NCBI GenBank assembly: GCA_003218615.1
Contig: QHOD01000078.1
Location: 1 to 10,504, forward strand
Source of the DNA: Verrucomicrobiota bacterium
Lineage (GTDB): Bacteria; Verrucomicrobiota; Verrucomicrobiia; Chthoniobacterales; UBA10450
Reading direction: 5' to 3'
Length of the DNA: 10,504 nucleotides
Position numbers and translations under genes: made by a program. How positions within the stretch are numbered: the stretch's first letter is position 1; each line of letters opens with the position of its first letter. Positions 1 to 6,025 of the stretch are shown here, piece after piece. Below the pieces are notes generated by a model, which made no database searches, had not been told where the DNA came from, and saw only the letters and a list, made by a program, of their open reading frames with translations.

Positions 1-165
1 GACTCGCTGGACCACGCACCGAGCGATCAAAACATCGGCTCGCACATGGGATTTGATGCTACGCGCAAATTACCGGGTGAGAATTATCGGCGTGAATGGC
101 CGGAATTGATCCGGATGGATGAAGACGCGCAAAAGAAAGTCGATGCGCTGCTGGGCAAACTATAG
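1..165 (+). CDS. UbiD-family decarboxylase, C-terminal fragment
   Basis: Only the last 54 codons are present, open from base 1 and ending in TAG at 163-165. The peptide begins DSLDHAPSDQNIGSHMGF and continues DATRKLPGE, then REWPELI. This matches the C-terminal signature of UbiD-type decarboxylases (LDHAS....GSKMG.DAT.K), which use prenylated FMN to decarboxylate aromatic or unsaturated acids, for example in ubiquinone or menaquinone synthesis. The substrate cannot be told from this fragment. The usual Lys in GSKMG is His here (GSHMG), and the Ser of DHAS is Pro (DHAPS). The gene converges on the leftward lipoprotein gene, with about 155 bp between the stops. Family assignment rests on this C-terminal motif alone, because the prenyl-FMN and catalytic residues lie upstream of the window. 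Confidence 0.78.
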   Translation, partial: DSLDHAPSDQNIGSHMGFDATRKLPGENYRREWPELIRMDEDAQKKVDALLGKL

Positions 166-276
166 CGATTCCGGCAGCTTGGGATTGTCGCTCTCCACGC
201 GCTCCGATAAAGAATGGACCAGACCTTCCTTTTTCCAGCGACCTTGCTTGGGGAAAAGCCGAAATAGGCGAAACAA
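160..276 (-). other. possible 38-aa leftward ORF in the convergent gap
   Basis: A short frame on the minus strand runs from a TTG at 274-276 to a TAG at 160-162, its stop overlapping the end of the UbiD gene. The peptide, starting MFRLFRLFPKQGRWKKEGL and ending NPKLPESL, has a protein-like composition rich in charged and aromatic residues. In the same frame a TGA lies upstream at 289-291, so it cannot extend further. No convincing ribosome binding site is visible. It could be a small protein, the remnant of a longer gene, or chance. It matches no family I recognise. The rest of the 166-320 gap shows no terminator-grade hairpin. Confidence 0.18.
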
Positions 277-320
277 ACTTTCGTCGAATCATAGTTAGAC
301 AGCGGGCACGCGCCGGGAGA

Positions 321-731
321 TCAGGGCCGTCGGAACAAGCGGCCGGTGTCGATGTCGCGCGTTAATCCGCCGGGCGGAACTCCGCGAAGATCGTAAACGC
401 GACCAGTGTAAGGACTGTAATAAAAACCCGGTCTTCCAGCCCAGCGCGCGAGCGGAAAGCCGCCCGGCGGCGGCGGACCATAACGCGCTGCCTGATCCGC
501 TTGAATTGCACCCATCAAAGCGCCAGCCCCGGCGCCGGCCGCTGCACCAATACCGGCCCCGCGGCCGCTACCCGTGGCCGCAGCGCCAATCAGCGCTCCG
601 GTAGCTGCGCCGTAAAGGGATCCGGTAGCTGCACCGTAAGCGGCTCTCTGACCCTCCGGTGTTTCACATGAAGTAAGAATAGTTGAGCCGATCGTGAGAG
701 CCGAAACAACGATGCAAAAATTCCTCGCCAT
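321..731 (-). CDS. glycine-zipper lipoprotein of unknown function
   Basis: This 136-aa protein starts with a lipoprotein signal peptide: a short basic n-region, a hydrophobic stretch, and the lipobox LTSC, with Cys22 as the predicted lipidated residue. Residues 33-75 form a glycine-zipper segment with repeats such as YGAATG and GAAAGAGAG, of the kind seen in outer-membrane-associated YMGG/17 kDa-antigen-like proteins. A Pro-rich linker (PPPPGG, 86-91) follows. The C-terminal domain (103-136) has two TGR-aromatic repeats, SPYTGRVYD and DIDTGRLF. A good Shine-Dalgarno (GAGGG, 7 nt before ATG) supports the start. The gene lies 58 bp downstream of the squalene/phytoene synthase gene on the same strand and may be its operon partner, though the hairpin between them may separate the two. 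Localisation to the outer membrane or periplasm is inference. Confidence 0.85.
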   Translation of the reverse strand: MARNFCIVVSALTIGSTILTSCETPEGQRAAYGAATGSLYGAATGALIGAAATGSGRGAGIGAAAGAGAGALMGAIQADQAARYGPPPPGGFPLARWAGRPGFYYSPYTGRVYDLRGVPPGGLTRDIDTGRLFRRP

Positions 732-759
732 AAATTCACCCTCGTTGACGAATTAAACT

Positions 760-782
760 GTGCAAGCCAGAGAAGGTTGCAC
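760..782 (-). terminator. small hairpin between synthase and lipoprotein genes
   Basis: A 6-bp inverted repeat (GTGCAA at 760-765, TTGCAC at 777-782) with an 11-nt loop lies just after the synthase stop codon and before the lipoprotein start. On the minus strand it is followed by AGTTTAATT, a weak T-rich tail. It could be a weak intrinsic terminator, an mRNA-stability hairpin or a protein-binding site. The stem is short, so confidence is low. Confidence 0.25.
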
Positions 783-789
783 GGCAAAT

Positions 790-1647
790 TCAAAGAGACT
801 TCAGTAGCTGCGTTGCGATTCGACTTGCTTTCGCCAATCTGCTGAGGCGGTATTCCTTTTCGAAAACGCGAAATTTATCCGCCTCCATTCTGCGAAGCAG
901 GCCGCGATAAATCGCGCTCATAATCTCGGCAGGCACCATCGCTCGGCGGTCTTCGGATGGAAGAGCTGCCGCTGCGCGGGAGAAAAATTCCCGTGCGCGC
1001 GCCGCTTCGAATTCCATCAAACGAATGAAACGTTCGTTATATTGTCGATCTTGCAATTCGGTTTCGGAGTAATCGAAACGCGCCAGATCCTCCTGTGGCA
1101 GATAGATCCGGCCGCTCCGTAAATCCTTGCCGACATCACGAATAATATTCGTCATTTGCAAAGCCAGCCCAAGCTCAAGCGCGTAGTCTTTGCAGGCCGG
1201 GTTGCGATATCCAAAAATCTCGATGCTGACGAGGCCAACGGCACTGGCGACTCGGTAGCAGTAAACGCGGAGTTCCTCGAACGTGGCATATCGTGAGATG
1301 CTCAAATCCATTTCCACCCCGGCAATAATTTCTTCGAGCATGGAAGGCGACAGCGAGTACTTGTCGATCAAACTCCGTACCTCGGGAGCAAGGGGCGGAT
1401 CGGCTGGCTTCGGGGTGCGAAGCATTTTGCGCCATGCCGTCAGGCGCGCTCGTTTCTCTGCCACGTCAAGCTCCGACGAATCGGCAATGTCGTCGATCAC
1501 GCGGCAAAATGCGTAAAAGATCGTGATGTCGCGCCTGCGCTCGCGCCCTAAGGAAATAAACGCCAGCGCCAGGTTCGATTTGCTCTGGCGCGTAATTTTC
1601 GCGGCATTCACGTGTATCCCCACAGCCGGACTCAATACTGAATCCAT
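790..1647 (-). CDS. hpnD: squalene/phytoene synthase family, HpnD (presqualene diphosphate synthase) type
   Basis: This head-to-head prenyltransferase condenses two farnesyl (or geranylgeranyl) diphosphates, the entry step to squalene/hopanoids or carotenoids. The first Asp-rich motif is at 47-56 (FCRVIDDIAD, with Asp52, Asp53 and Asp56). The second is at 167-175 (NIIRDVGKD, Asp171 and Asp175), followed by GRIYLP. The central YRVASAVGLV (131-140) and C-terminal AIYRGLLRRMEAD (245-257) are also typical. NIIRD...D followed by GRIYLP fits HpnD/CrtB better than HpnC. At 285 aa it is full length for the family. The start overlaps the upstream membrane-protein gene by 16 bp; AGGAG sits only 2 nt before this ATG. 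A GTG 12 codons downstream (1609-1611), with GGGGA six bases before it, is an alternative start. HpnC and HpnE are not adjacent, so squalene versus phytoene product is not settled. Confidence 0.85.
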   Translation of the reverse strand: MDSVLSPAVGIHVNAAKITRQSKSNLALAFISLGRERRRDITIFYAFCRVIDDIADSSELDVAEKRARLTAWRKMLRTPKPADPPLAPEVRSLIDKYSLSPSMLEEIIAGVEMDLSISRYATFEELRVYCYRVASAVGLVSIEIFGYRNPACKDYALELGLALQMTNIIRDVGKDLRSGRIYLPQEDLARFDYSETELQDRQYNERFIRLMEFEAARAREFFSRAAAALPSEDRRAMVPAEIMSAIYRGLLRRMEADKFRVFEKEYRLSRLAKASRIATQLLKSL

Positions 1648-2810
1648 CTCTCCTGATTAATGCGGCCGGCTTCGGATTGACGAAATAAACAGACCCATGA
1701 AGCCAGAAGCCAGCCGGTAATAATCCCGCGGAGACAAGCAAAGATGAATTTCCAGATGAAGAGCGCGCCCAACCGATCGGCAATCGCGCCGCGGACGATG
1801 GCGTCGCAGATCATGATGCCAAAAAAATGGATTCCGCAAATGATCAAAAACCACCCGAGACGACCCGGATTTTCCCGAATGAACCGGCCATGGGCATGTA
1901 TCGCTTCGCCCAGTGTTTCATTATGCAGTGTAAGCGAGATTTGGACCGAGCAAAAAGCGATGATCAAACCGCTCATGAGCACGCGTTCCATGGGCAGGTA
2001 ATCGAGCACGCCGGGAATATTCGTGAAGTAGGCGAGGAGGAGCGGCAGCCGTACGATCAACGTGCTTATCGCCACGAGAATGCCAGCCCACTTCAAAACA
2101 TAACTAAAGCGGCGCATGGCGAAGCGGAAGAGTGCTCCTTCTTCAAAACTGACACCTTTTACCCAAGCCAAACACACCGTGATCAGATAAACCTGGATGT
2201 AGACGCCAAAGAGATATTCAAAAATGAATGCGACAGTATCGACCGTGGCCGAAATTCGCAGCAGTCCGGCGGCAGGCACGAGACCGCTCCACTCCGGTAA
2301 TCGCCAGAATACAATCGGTTTGAACAGCGACGCCAACGCGCTGAGCAGCAGAACTAAGTAGATAAAATAACCCCCGACACGATAGCGCTTCCGCAAGGCT
2401 CGGAGCAACGCGCTGTGCAGTCCACGCCAGTTAATGATCATAAGGATAGCTGCCACGACCGAGAGCGGATAAGTGGTAGTCGCGTTATCGAAAATTCCCG
2501 CGACCCCTTCCAGCGCAGGCAACGGCGTTTCCCTCCATATCTCGACAAATCGGGGCCAATGCCAGCTCGGCAATGAAGTGACCTGGTTTAGATCGAGATC
2601 GGCGGAATTTCGTATCGGTGTGAAGGTGGCGAACTGGAAAACGAAGTAGCCGAACCCAAGGAAGGCAAAGGTGAGCCAGATTCGCTTAAAGCGCGCGACA
2701 CATCGAAAGCCATCCCCCAGTGCCTGCCGCACCGGGTTAAAAAACATCACCAGCGCATATCCGCCGCCGAGCCCGAGCAGCGGATATACTCGCGGGAGAC
2801 TCGACAGCAT
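1632..2810 (-). CDS. polytopic membrane protein of unknown function
   Basis: I do not recognise a family for this protein. With the start at ATG 2808-2810 it is 392 aa with about eight predicted membrane segments, roughly at 44-63, 112-128, 147-165, 188-217, 237-262, 277-295, 318-340 and 346-376. A polar stretch (64-110) with several Trp and Pro residues follows the first segment and may form an extracytoplasmic loop. HNETLGEAIHAHGRF near 296-310 is a polar loop between late helices. No catalytic or transporter signature is evident. The open frame continues upstream to 2945, but that part overlaps lepB, reads through a lepB tandem repeat and contains no membrane segment, so I exclude it. A start at ATG 2745-2747 (MFFNPVRQALGDG) is also possible. 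The gene lies 17 bp after lepB and overlaps the synthase gene, consistent with one transcript. Confidence 0.75.
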   Translation of the reverse strand: MLSSLPRVYPLLGLGGGYALVMFFNPVRQALGDGFRCVARFKRIWLTFAFLGFGYFVFQFATFTPIRNSADLDLNQVTSLPSWHWPRFVEIWRETPLPALEGVAGIFDNATTTYPLSVVAAILMIINWRGLHSALLRALRKRYRVGGYFIYLVLLLSALASLFKPIVFWRLPEWSGLVPAAGLLRISATVDTVAFIFEYLFGVYIQVYLITVCLAWVKGVSFEEGALFRFAMRRFSYVLKWAGILVAISTLIVRLPLLLAYFTNIPGVLDYLPMERVLMSGLIIAFCSVQISLTLHNETLGEAIHAHGRFIRENPGRLGWFLIICGIHFFGIMICDAIVRGAIADRLGALFIWKFIFACLRGIITGWLLASWVCLFRQSEAGRINQERWIQY

Positions 2811-2827
2811 GCGGCAGAAACTATTTC

Positions 2828-3949
2828 CTAACGAATCAATCCCCAGTGCTGATTGGATTGAATGGCCAGTTTGAATGGCCAGTTGAATGGCCAGTACACA
2901 AATAAGCCGCGCCCGACCAGGTTTTCCTCTGGCACCGGTCCCCAATAACGGCTGTCGTAGCTGTTGTAGCTGTTGTCGCCCAAAGCAAAGTAACCATCCT
3001 GGGGCACAGTAAACGAACGATTCGGCTCTGATAGATAATCATGGCCAAGGGCATAGCCGCGATAGGGAGGCTTGGCCGTCATTATTCGCGCGAAACCAAA
3101 ACCTTCCGCGATTTTGCCGTTGATAAAGAGAAGAGGCGGGTCGATCCGCAACTCGTCTCCGGGCAGGCCGGCAAGCCGTTTAATATAGAAAGGCGATCCG
3201 GTGTCCGGGTCCTCCCGAATCCCGAAGATATGATTTGTCCGGAAAACGAAAACGTCGCCCCGATGCGGCTTAACGAAGTTATAACTGAATTTATCGACAA
3301 AGACCTGATCGCCTGTGTCCACTGCGCCTTTGGCAATGATGTCGCCGCGACGATAAGCGCGGCCGGAGAAAACGTTGAAATCATGATTGAGCGTCTCCGG
3401 CGGCGCGTAGACGAGAAATTTTTGCTGCTGGCAGATCAGTCGTGAAAACGTGAAGAAAAAGAGAACTTTCTTCTGCTCGATTTGAAGGACCTGATCATCC
3501 TCGCGCGAGACAACGTTGATATAATTGCGGCCTAGAACGACAAACTCGCCAATCTGCCGCAGAATGTTTGGCGCTGGTTGCGTGCTCGGATGACCGATGA
3601 TCCCATTTAAAGTCGGTTGCATCGACCCGGTCGGAATCTTAAACGGCTGCAGAAAATACGAGCGGATGCCGACCGCCACCACAATCGCCACCAGGATCAC
3701 TTCGCAATTTTCGCGCCAGTGCGATTCCCAGGTTACCGGCGTCAGCCTGTGCAACGTTTTATCCAGCGCTTCGGCTGTACTGTGTATCCTCTGGCGATCA
3801 CGCTGCTGCAAGGCATGGCGGAGGTTTTCGATTCCCGCGACGATTTCGTCGCGATCCGAGGCGCTGAGAAGATCGCGCTTGTAGCGCAGGTACTTGCGAG
3901 CGTGCCGCAAGAGTAATCTGCTGTGCTTAACGTGGCGGGGCGTGAACAT
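2828..3949 (-). CDS. lepB: signal peptidase I (leader peptidase)
   Basis: This protease removes signal peptides from exported proteins at the periplasmic face of the inner membrane. With the start at ATG 3947-3949 it has 373 aa: a basic N-terminal region (1-80), one membrane helix near 82-99 (ILVAIVVAVGIRSYFLQPF), then the S26 domain. Box B is IPTGSMQPTL with nucleophile Ser109. Box C is VDKFSYNFVKPHRGD. Box D is YIKRLAGLPGD with general-base Lys257. Box E is GDNSYNSYDSRYWG, starting near 324. Ser and Lys are 148 residues apart, versus 55 in E. coli LepB (Ser90/Lys145), because of a ~95-residue insertion between boxes B and C. The frame extends 29 codons upstream to 4036, but that part runs through an intergenic repeat and is rejected. 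No clear Shine-Dalgarno is seen. The lepA-lepB order is a classic pairing. Confidence 0.93.
   Translation of the reverse strand: MFTPRHVKHSRLLLRHARKYLRYKRDLLSASDRDEIVAGIENLRHALQQRDRQRIHSTAEALDKTLHRLTPVTWESHWRENCEVILVAIVVAVGIRSYFLQPFKIPTGSMQPTLNGIIGHPSTQPAPNILRQIGEFVVLGRNYINVVSREDDQVLQIEQKKVLFFFTFSRLICQQQKFLVYAPPETLNHDFNVFSGRAYRRGDIIAKGAVDTGDQVFVDKFSYNFVKPHRGDVFVFRTNHIFGIREDPDTGSPFYIKRLAGLPGDELRIDPPLLFINGKIAEGFGFARIMTAKPPYRGYALGHDYLSEPNRSFTVPQDGYFALGDNSYNSYDSRYWGPVPEENLVGRGLFVYWPFNWPFKLAIQSNQHWGLIR
2858..2895. repeat. three-copy 12-bp tandem repeat in the lepB 3' end
   Basis: The unit TTGAATGGCCAG occurs three times at 2858-2869, 2871-2882 and 2883-2894, with one extra base between the first two. 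In lepB it encodes WPFN, WPFK and LAIQ, the last copy being read in a different frame because of the extra base. The opposite frame of the same repeat accounts for the spurious upstream extension of the membrane-protein ORF (LAIQLAIQTG). It looks like slippage-generated variation in a dispensable C-terminus, outside the conserved signal-peptidase boxes. Confidence 0.85.
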
Positions 3950-4012
3950 AAGGTAAAACGGACAATTACATTTAGTTTGCGGCCTTCCGAGCCGGATCGA
4001 TGGACCTCTTGT

Positions 4013-4110
4013 GAATGACGAAGCTCGAATGACCACAAGCTCCAGTGGGACGTCGCTGGGGGCTCGAATTAATCATTCGGATTTCCTTCATCATTCGGAT
4101 TTCGTCATTC
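4013..4110. repeat. MITE-like inverted-repeat element between lepA and lepB
   Basis: About 98 bp bounded by inverted arms. The left arm at 4013-4034 starts GAATGACGAAGC; the right arm at 4090-4110 is its imperfect inverse, ending TTCGTCATTC. The right side also holds a direct duplication of TCATTCGGATTTC at 4073-4085 and 4091-4103. It contains no credible gene. It occupies most of the 165-bp lepA-lepB gap and overlaps the false N-terminal extension of lepB. Likely a short dispersed intergenic repeat or a nonautonomous element; a copy number could not be checked. Confidence 0.6.
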
Positions 4111-4114
4111 AACT

Positions 4115-5911
4115 TCATTGCGCCTTTAATACCTCGATAAACGCTTCCTGCGGGATGTTGATCTTCCCGATGCTTTTCATTCGTTTTTTTCCCTCTTTCT
4201 GCTTCTCAAGGAGTTTCCGCTTGCGCGTGATATCGCCGCCGTAGCACTTCGCGGTTACGTTTTTTCGTAATGCCGAAACACTCTCGCGCGCAATAATTTT
4301 CCCGCCGATTGCCGCCTGAATCGCCACCTGGTAAAGCTGACGCGGAATCACTTCCTTTAACTTCGCCGCTAATTGCCGTCCCCTCGCCTCTGCTCGCTCT
4401 TTGTGGACAATCATCGAAAAGGCATCGACCGGTTCGCCGTTCACGAGCAGATCGAGCTTCACCAGTTTCGCCGGCCGATAGCCGGCGTGCTCGTAGTCCA
4501 TCGAACCATAGCCGCGCGTAATGCTTTTGATCTTGTCATTAAAATCGACAAGAATTTCGTTGAGCGGCAGTTCGCAATGCAACATCACGCGGCGCATATC
4601 GAGCGACTCCGTATGTTCCATCTGGCCGCGCTTTTCGAGAATTAATTGCAGGATGTCGCCGATATTTTCGTTCGGGCAAAGGACGTACGCCTTTACAATC
4701 GGCTCCCGAATTTCCTTGATCATGCTCGGATTGGGCAAGCGGGCAGGGTTGTCGATTAACAGTCTCTCGCCACCGGTCGTGACTACTTCGTAGACGACGC
4801 TCGGGCTTGTGGCGATGATGTCCATATTGTACTCGCGCCGGAGCCGTTCCTGGATGATTTCCATGTGAAGCAAGCCCAGGAATCCGCAGCGAAATCCAAA
4901 TCCGAGCGCGACGGAACTTTCCGGTTGATACACGAACGCTGAGTCGTTCAAGCGCAGCTTTCCGATGGCCGTCTTTAAATGTTCGAAGTCACCCGTGTTG
5001 ATCGGATAGATGCCACTGAACACCATCGGATGAATTTCCTGAAAACCCGGCAGTGGCTGGCGCGCCGGATGACGCTGGTCTGTGATGGTGTCGCCGATCT
5101 TCATGTCGGCGGTTGTTTTGATGTTGGCGATGAAATAACCCACGTCACCGGGATTCAGCTTCGGTTGGACGAGCATTTTCGGCGTGAACACGCCGACTTC
5201 CTTGATTTCGTAGCGCGCACTGTTGCTCATCAATGTGATCGGGTGATTAACTTCTATCGTTCCGGAGACAACGCGCACGTAGCCGACCACGCCGCGATAA
5301 ACATCGAACACGGAGTCAAACACCAGAGCGCGCAATGTCGTATCCGTGGGTTTTTGCGGCGACGGAATTCGCTTCACAATTGCCTCAAGAATTTCCTCGA
5401 TGCCGATCCCCATCTTCGCGCTCGCCTCAATTGCTTCCTCCGAAGGGATCGCGAGGATTTCTTCGAGTTGTCGATGGACCGAGGTCACATCCGCATTTGG
5501 CAGGTCGATTTTGTTAATGATCGGGACAATGGTGAGCCCCTGCTTGTGTGCGAGATGCACGTTCGCCACCGTTTGCGCCTCCACGCCCTGGGCCGCATCG
5601 ACAACCAACAGGGCGCCCTCGCATGCAGCGAGACTGCGCGAAACTTCATAGGAAAAATCCACGTGCCCCGGCGTGTCAAGCAGGTTCAGCCGATACGTCT
5701 CGCCTGACTTGCTCGTGTAGCGCATCGTCACTGGATGCGCCTTGATCGTGATCCCTCGCTCGCGCTCCAGGTCCATTGAATCCAGAAGCTGATCCTGCCT
5801 CTCGCGCTCGTGGATCGTGCCCGTACGCTCCAGCAAACGATCCGAGAGGGTCGTTTTGCCGTGATCGATGTGCGCGATAATGCAAAAATTGCGAGTCAAC
5901 TCAATCGCCAT
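4115..5911 (-). CDS. lepA: elongation factor 4 (ribosomal back-translocase)
   Basis: A 598-aa translational GTPase, full length for LepA/EF4, which acts on the ribosome and can reverse translocation or assist initiation and biogenesis. G-domain motifs are AHIDHGKT (13-20), RGIT of switch I (52-55), DTPGHVDF (79-86) and NKID (133-136). The distinctive LepA C-terminus is present: YGGDITRKRKLLEKQKEGKK, followed by KSIGKINIPQEAFIEVLK. The N-terminus begins only seven residues before the conserved NFCIIAHIDHGK, so the ATG at 5909-5911 is secure. No Shine-Dalgarno precedes it; the plausible -10 (5921-5926) would give a leader of only a few nucleotides, so translation may be leaderless. lepB follows downstream after a repeat-filled gap, and an FHA gene is divergent upstream. 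Confidence 0.97.
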   Translation of the reverse strand: MAIELTRNFCIIAHIDHGKTTLSDRLLERTGTIHERERQDQLLDSMDLERERGITIKAHPVTMRYTSKSGETYRLNLLDTPGHVDFSYEVSRSLAACEGALLVVDAAQGVEAQTVANVHLAHKQGLTIVPIINKIDLPNADVTSVHRQLEEILAIPSEEAIEASAKMGIGIEEILEAIVKRIPSPQKPTDTTLRALVFDSVFDVYRGVVGYVRVVSGTIEVNHPITLMSNSARYEIKEVGVFTPKMLVQPKLNPGDVGYFIANIKTTADMKIGDTITDQRHPARQPLPGFQEIHPMVFSGIYPINTGDFEHLKTAIGKLRLNDSAFVYQPESSVALGFGFRCGFLGLLHMEIIQERLRREYNMDIIATSPSVVYEVVTTGGERLLIDNPARLPNPSMIKEIREPIVKAYVLCPNENIGDILQLILEKRGQMEHTESLDMRRVMLHCELPLNEILVDFNDKIKSITRGYGSMDYEHAGYRPAKLVKLDLLVNGEPVDAFSMIVHKERAEARGRQLAAKLKEVIPRQLYQVAIQAAIGGKIIARESVSALRKNVTAKCYGGDITRKRKLLEKQKEGKKRMKSIGKINIPQEAFIEVLKAQ

Positions 5912-5920
5912 GGAAGCGCC

Positions 5921-5949
5921 ACTATGCGAGTGCGCGGCTGGTGGGTCAA
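5921..5949 (-). promoter_or_regulatory. candidate lepA promoter
   Basis: Minus-strand TTGACC (5944-5949) and CATAGT (5921-5926) are spaced 17 bp, matching sigma-70 -35 (5/6) and -10 (4/6). The -35 is one half of a 16-bp palindrome. The predicted start near 5914 falls about three bases before the lepA ATG. This is consensus matching only. Confidence 0.4.
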
Positions 5950-5957
5950 TTGACCCA
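5942..5957. promoter_or_regulatory. 16-bp perfect palindrome in divergent promoter region
   Basis: TGGGTCAATTGACCCA is perfectly self-complementary and lies between the divergent lepA and FHA genes. Each half contains TTGACC on one strand, so the two candidate -35 elements share it back to back. A second inverted repeat (GACCG at 5967-5971, CGGTC at 5978-5982) overlaps the rightward -10, and GGTCAAT occurs in both. This arrangement could be an operator for a dimeric regulator controlling both directions, or a by-product of overlapping promoters. Confidence 0.5.
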
Positions 5958-5977
5958 GCGCGTAACGACCGGATAAT
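5950..5977 (+). promoter_or_regulatory. candidate promoter of the FHA-HAD-STAS group
   Basis: TTGACC (5950-5955, 5/6 to the -35 consensus) and GATAAT (5972-5977, 5/6 to the -10) are spaced 16 bp. A start near 5984 would leave about a 42-nt leader before the FHA ATG at 6026. The -10 lies inside a small inverted repeat (5967-5982). Confidence 0.5.
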
Positions 5978-6025
5978 CGGTCAATCAGTGTTTACGAGGC
6001 GCTGACTTGCGCTAAGATCGACAGT

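Noticed and set aside
59..292. 77-aa minus-strand open frame across the UbiD end and gap
   Set aside because: It is mostly antisense to the UbiD coding end and has a low-quality composition; the other minus frame in the gap looks more protein-like.
324..344. Possible terminator stem GGCCG/CGGCC near the lipoprotein stop
   Set aside because: It lies inside the coding sequence, is only 5 bp and has no T-run.
2858..2895. Possible CRISPR-like repeat
   Set aside because: Units are 12 bp, tandem without spacers, and within the lepB coding sequence.
2811..2945. 45-residue N-terminal extension of the membrane-protein ORF
   Set aside because: It overlaps lepB out of frame and reads through the lepB tandem repeat (LAIQLAIQ), so it is an artefact of the repeat.
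3950..4036. 29-residue N-terminal extension of lepB
   Set aside because: It is translated from the intergenic region, including one arm of the inverted-repeat element, and lacks family features.
4979..5707. 242-aa plus-strand open frame antisense to lepA
   Set aside because: It is a shadow of lepA's codon bias, rich in Arg and His, with no recognisable domain; lepA itself is unambiguous.
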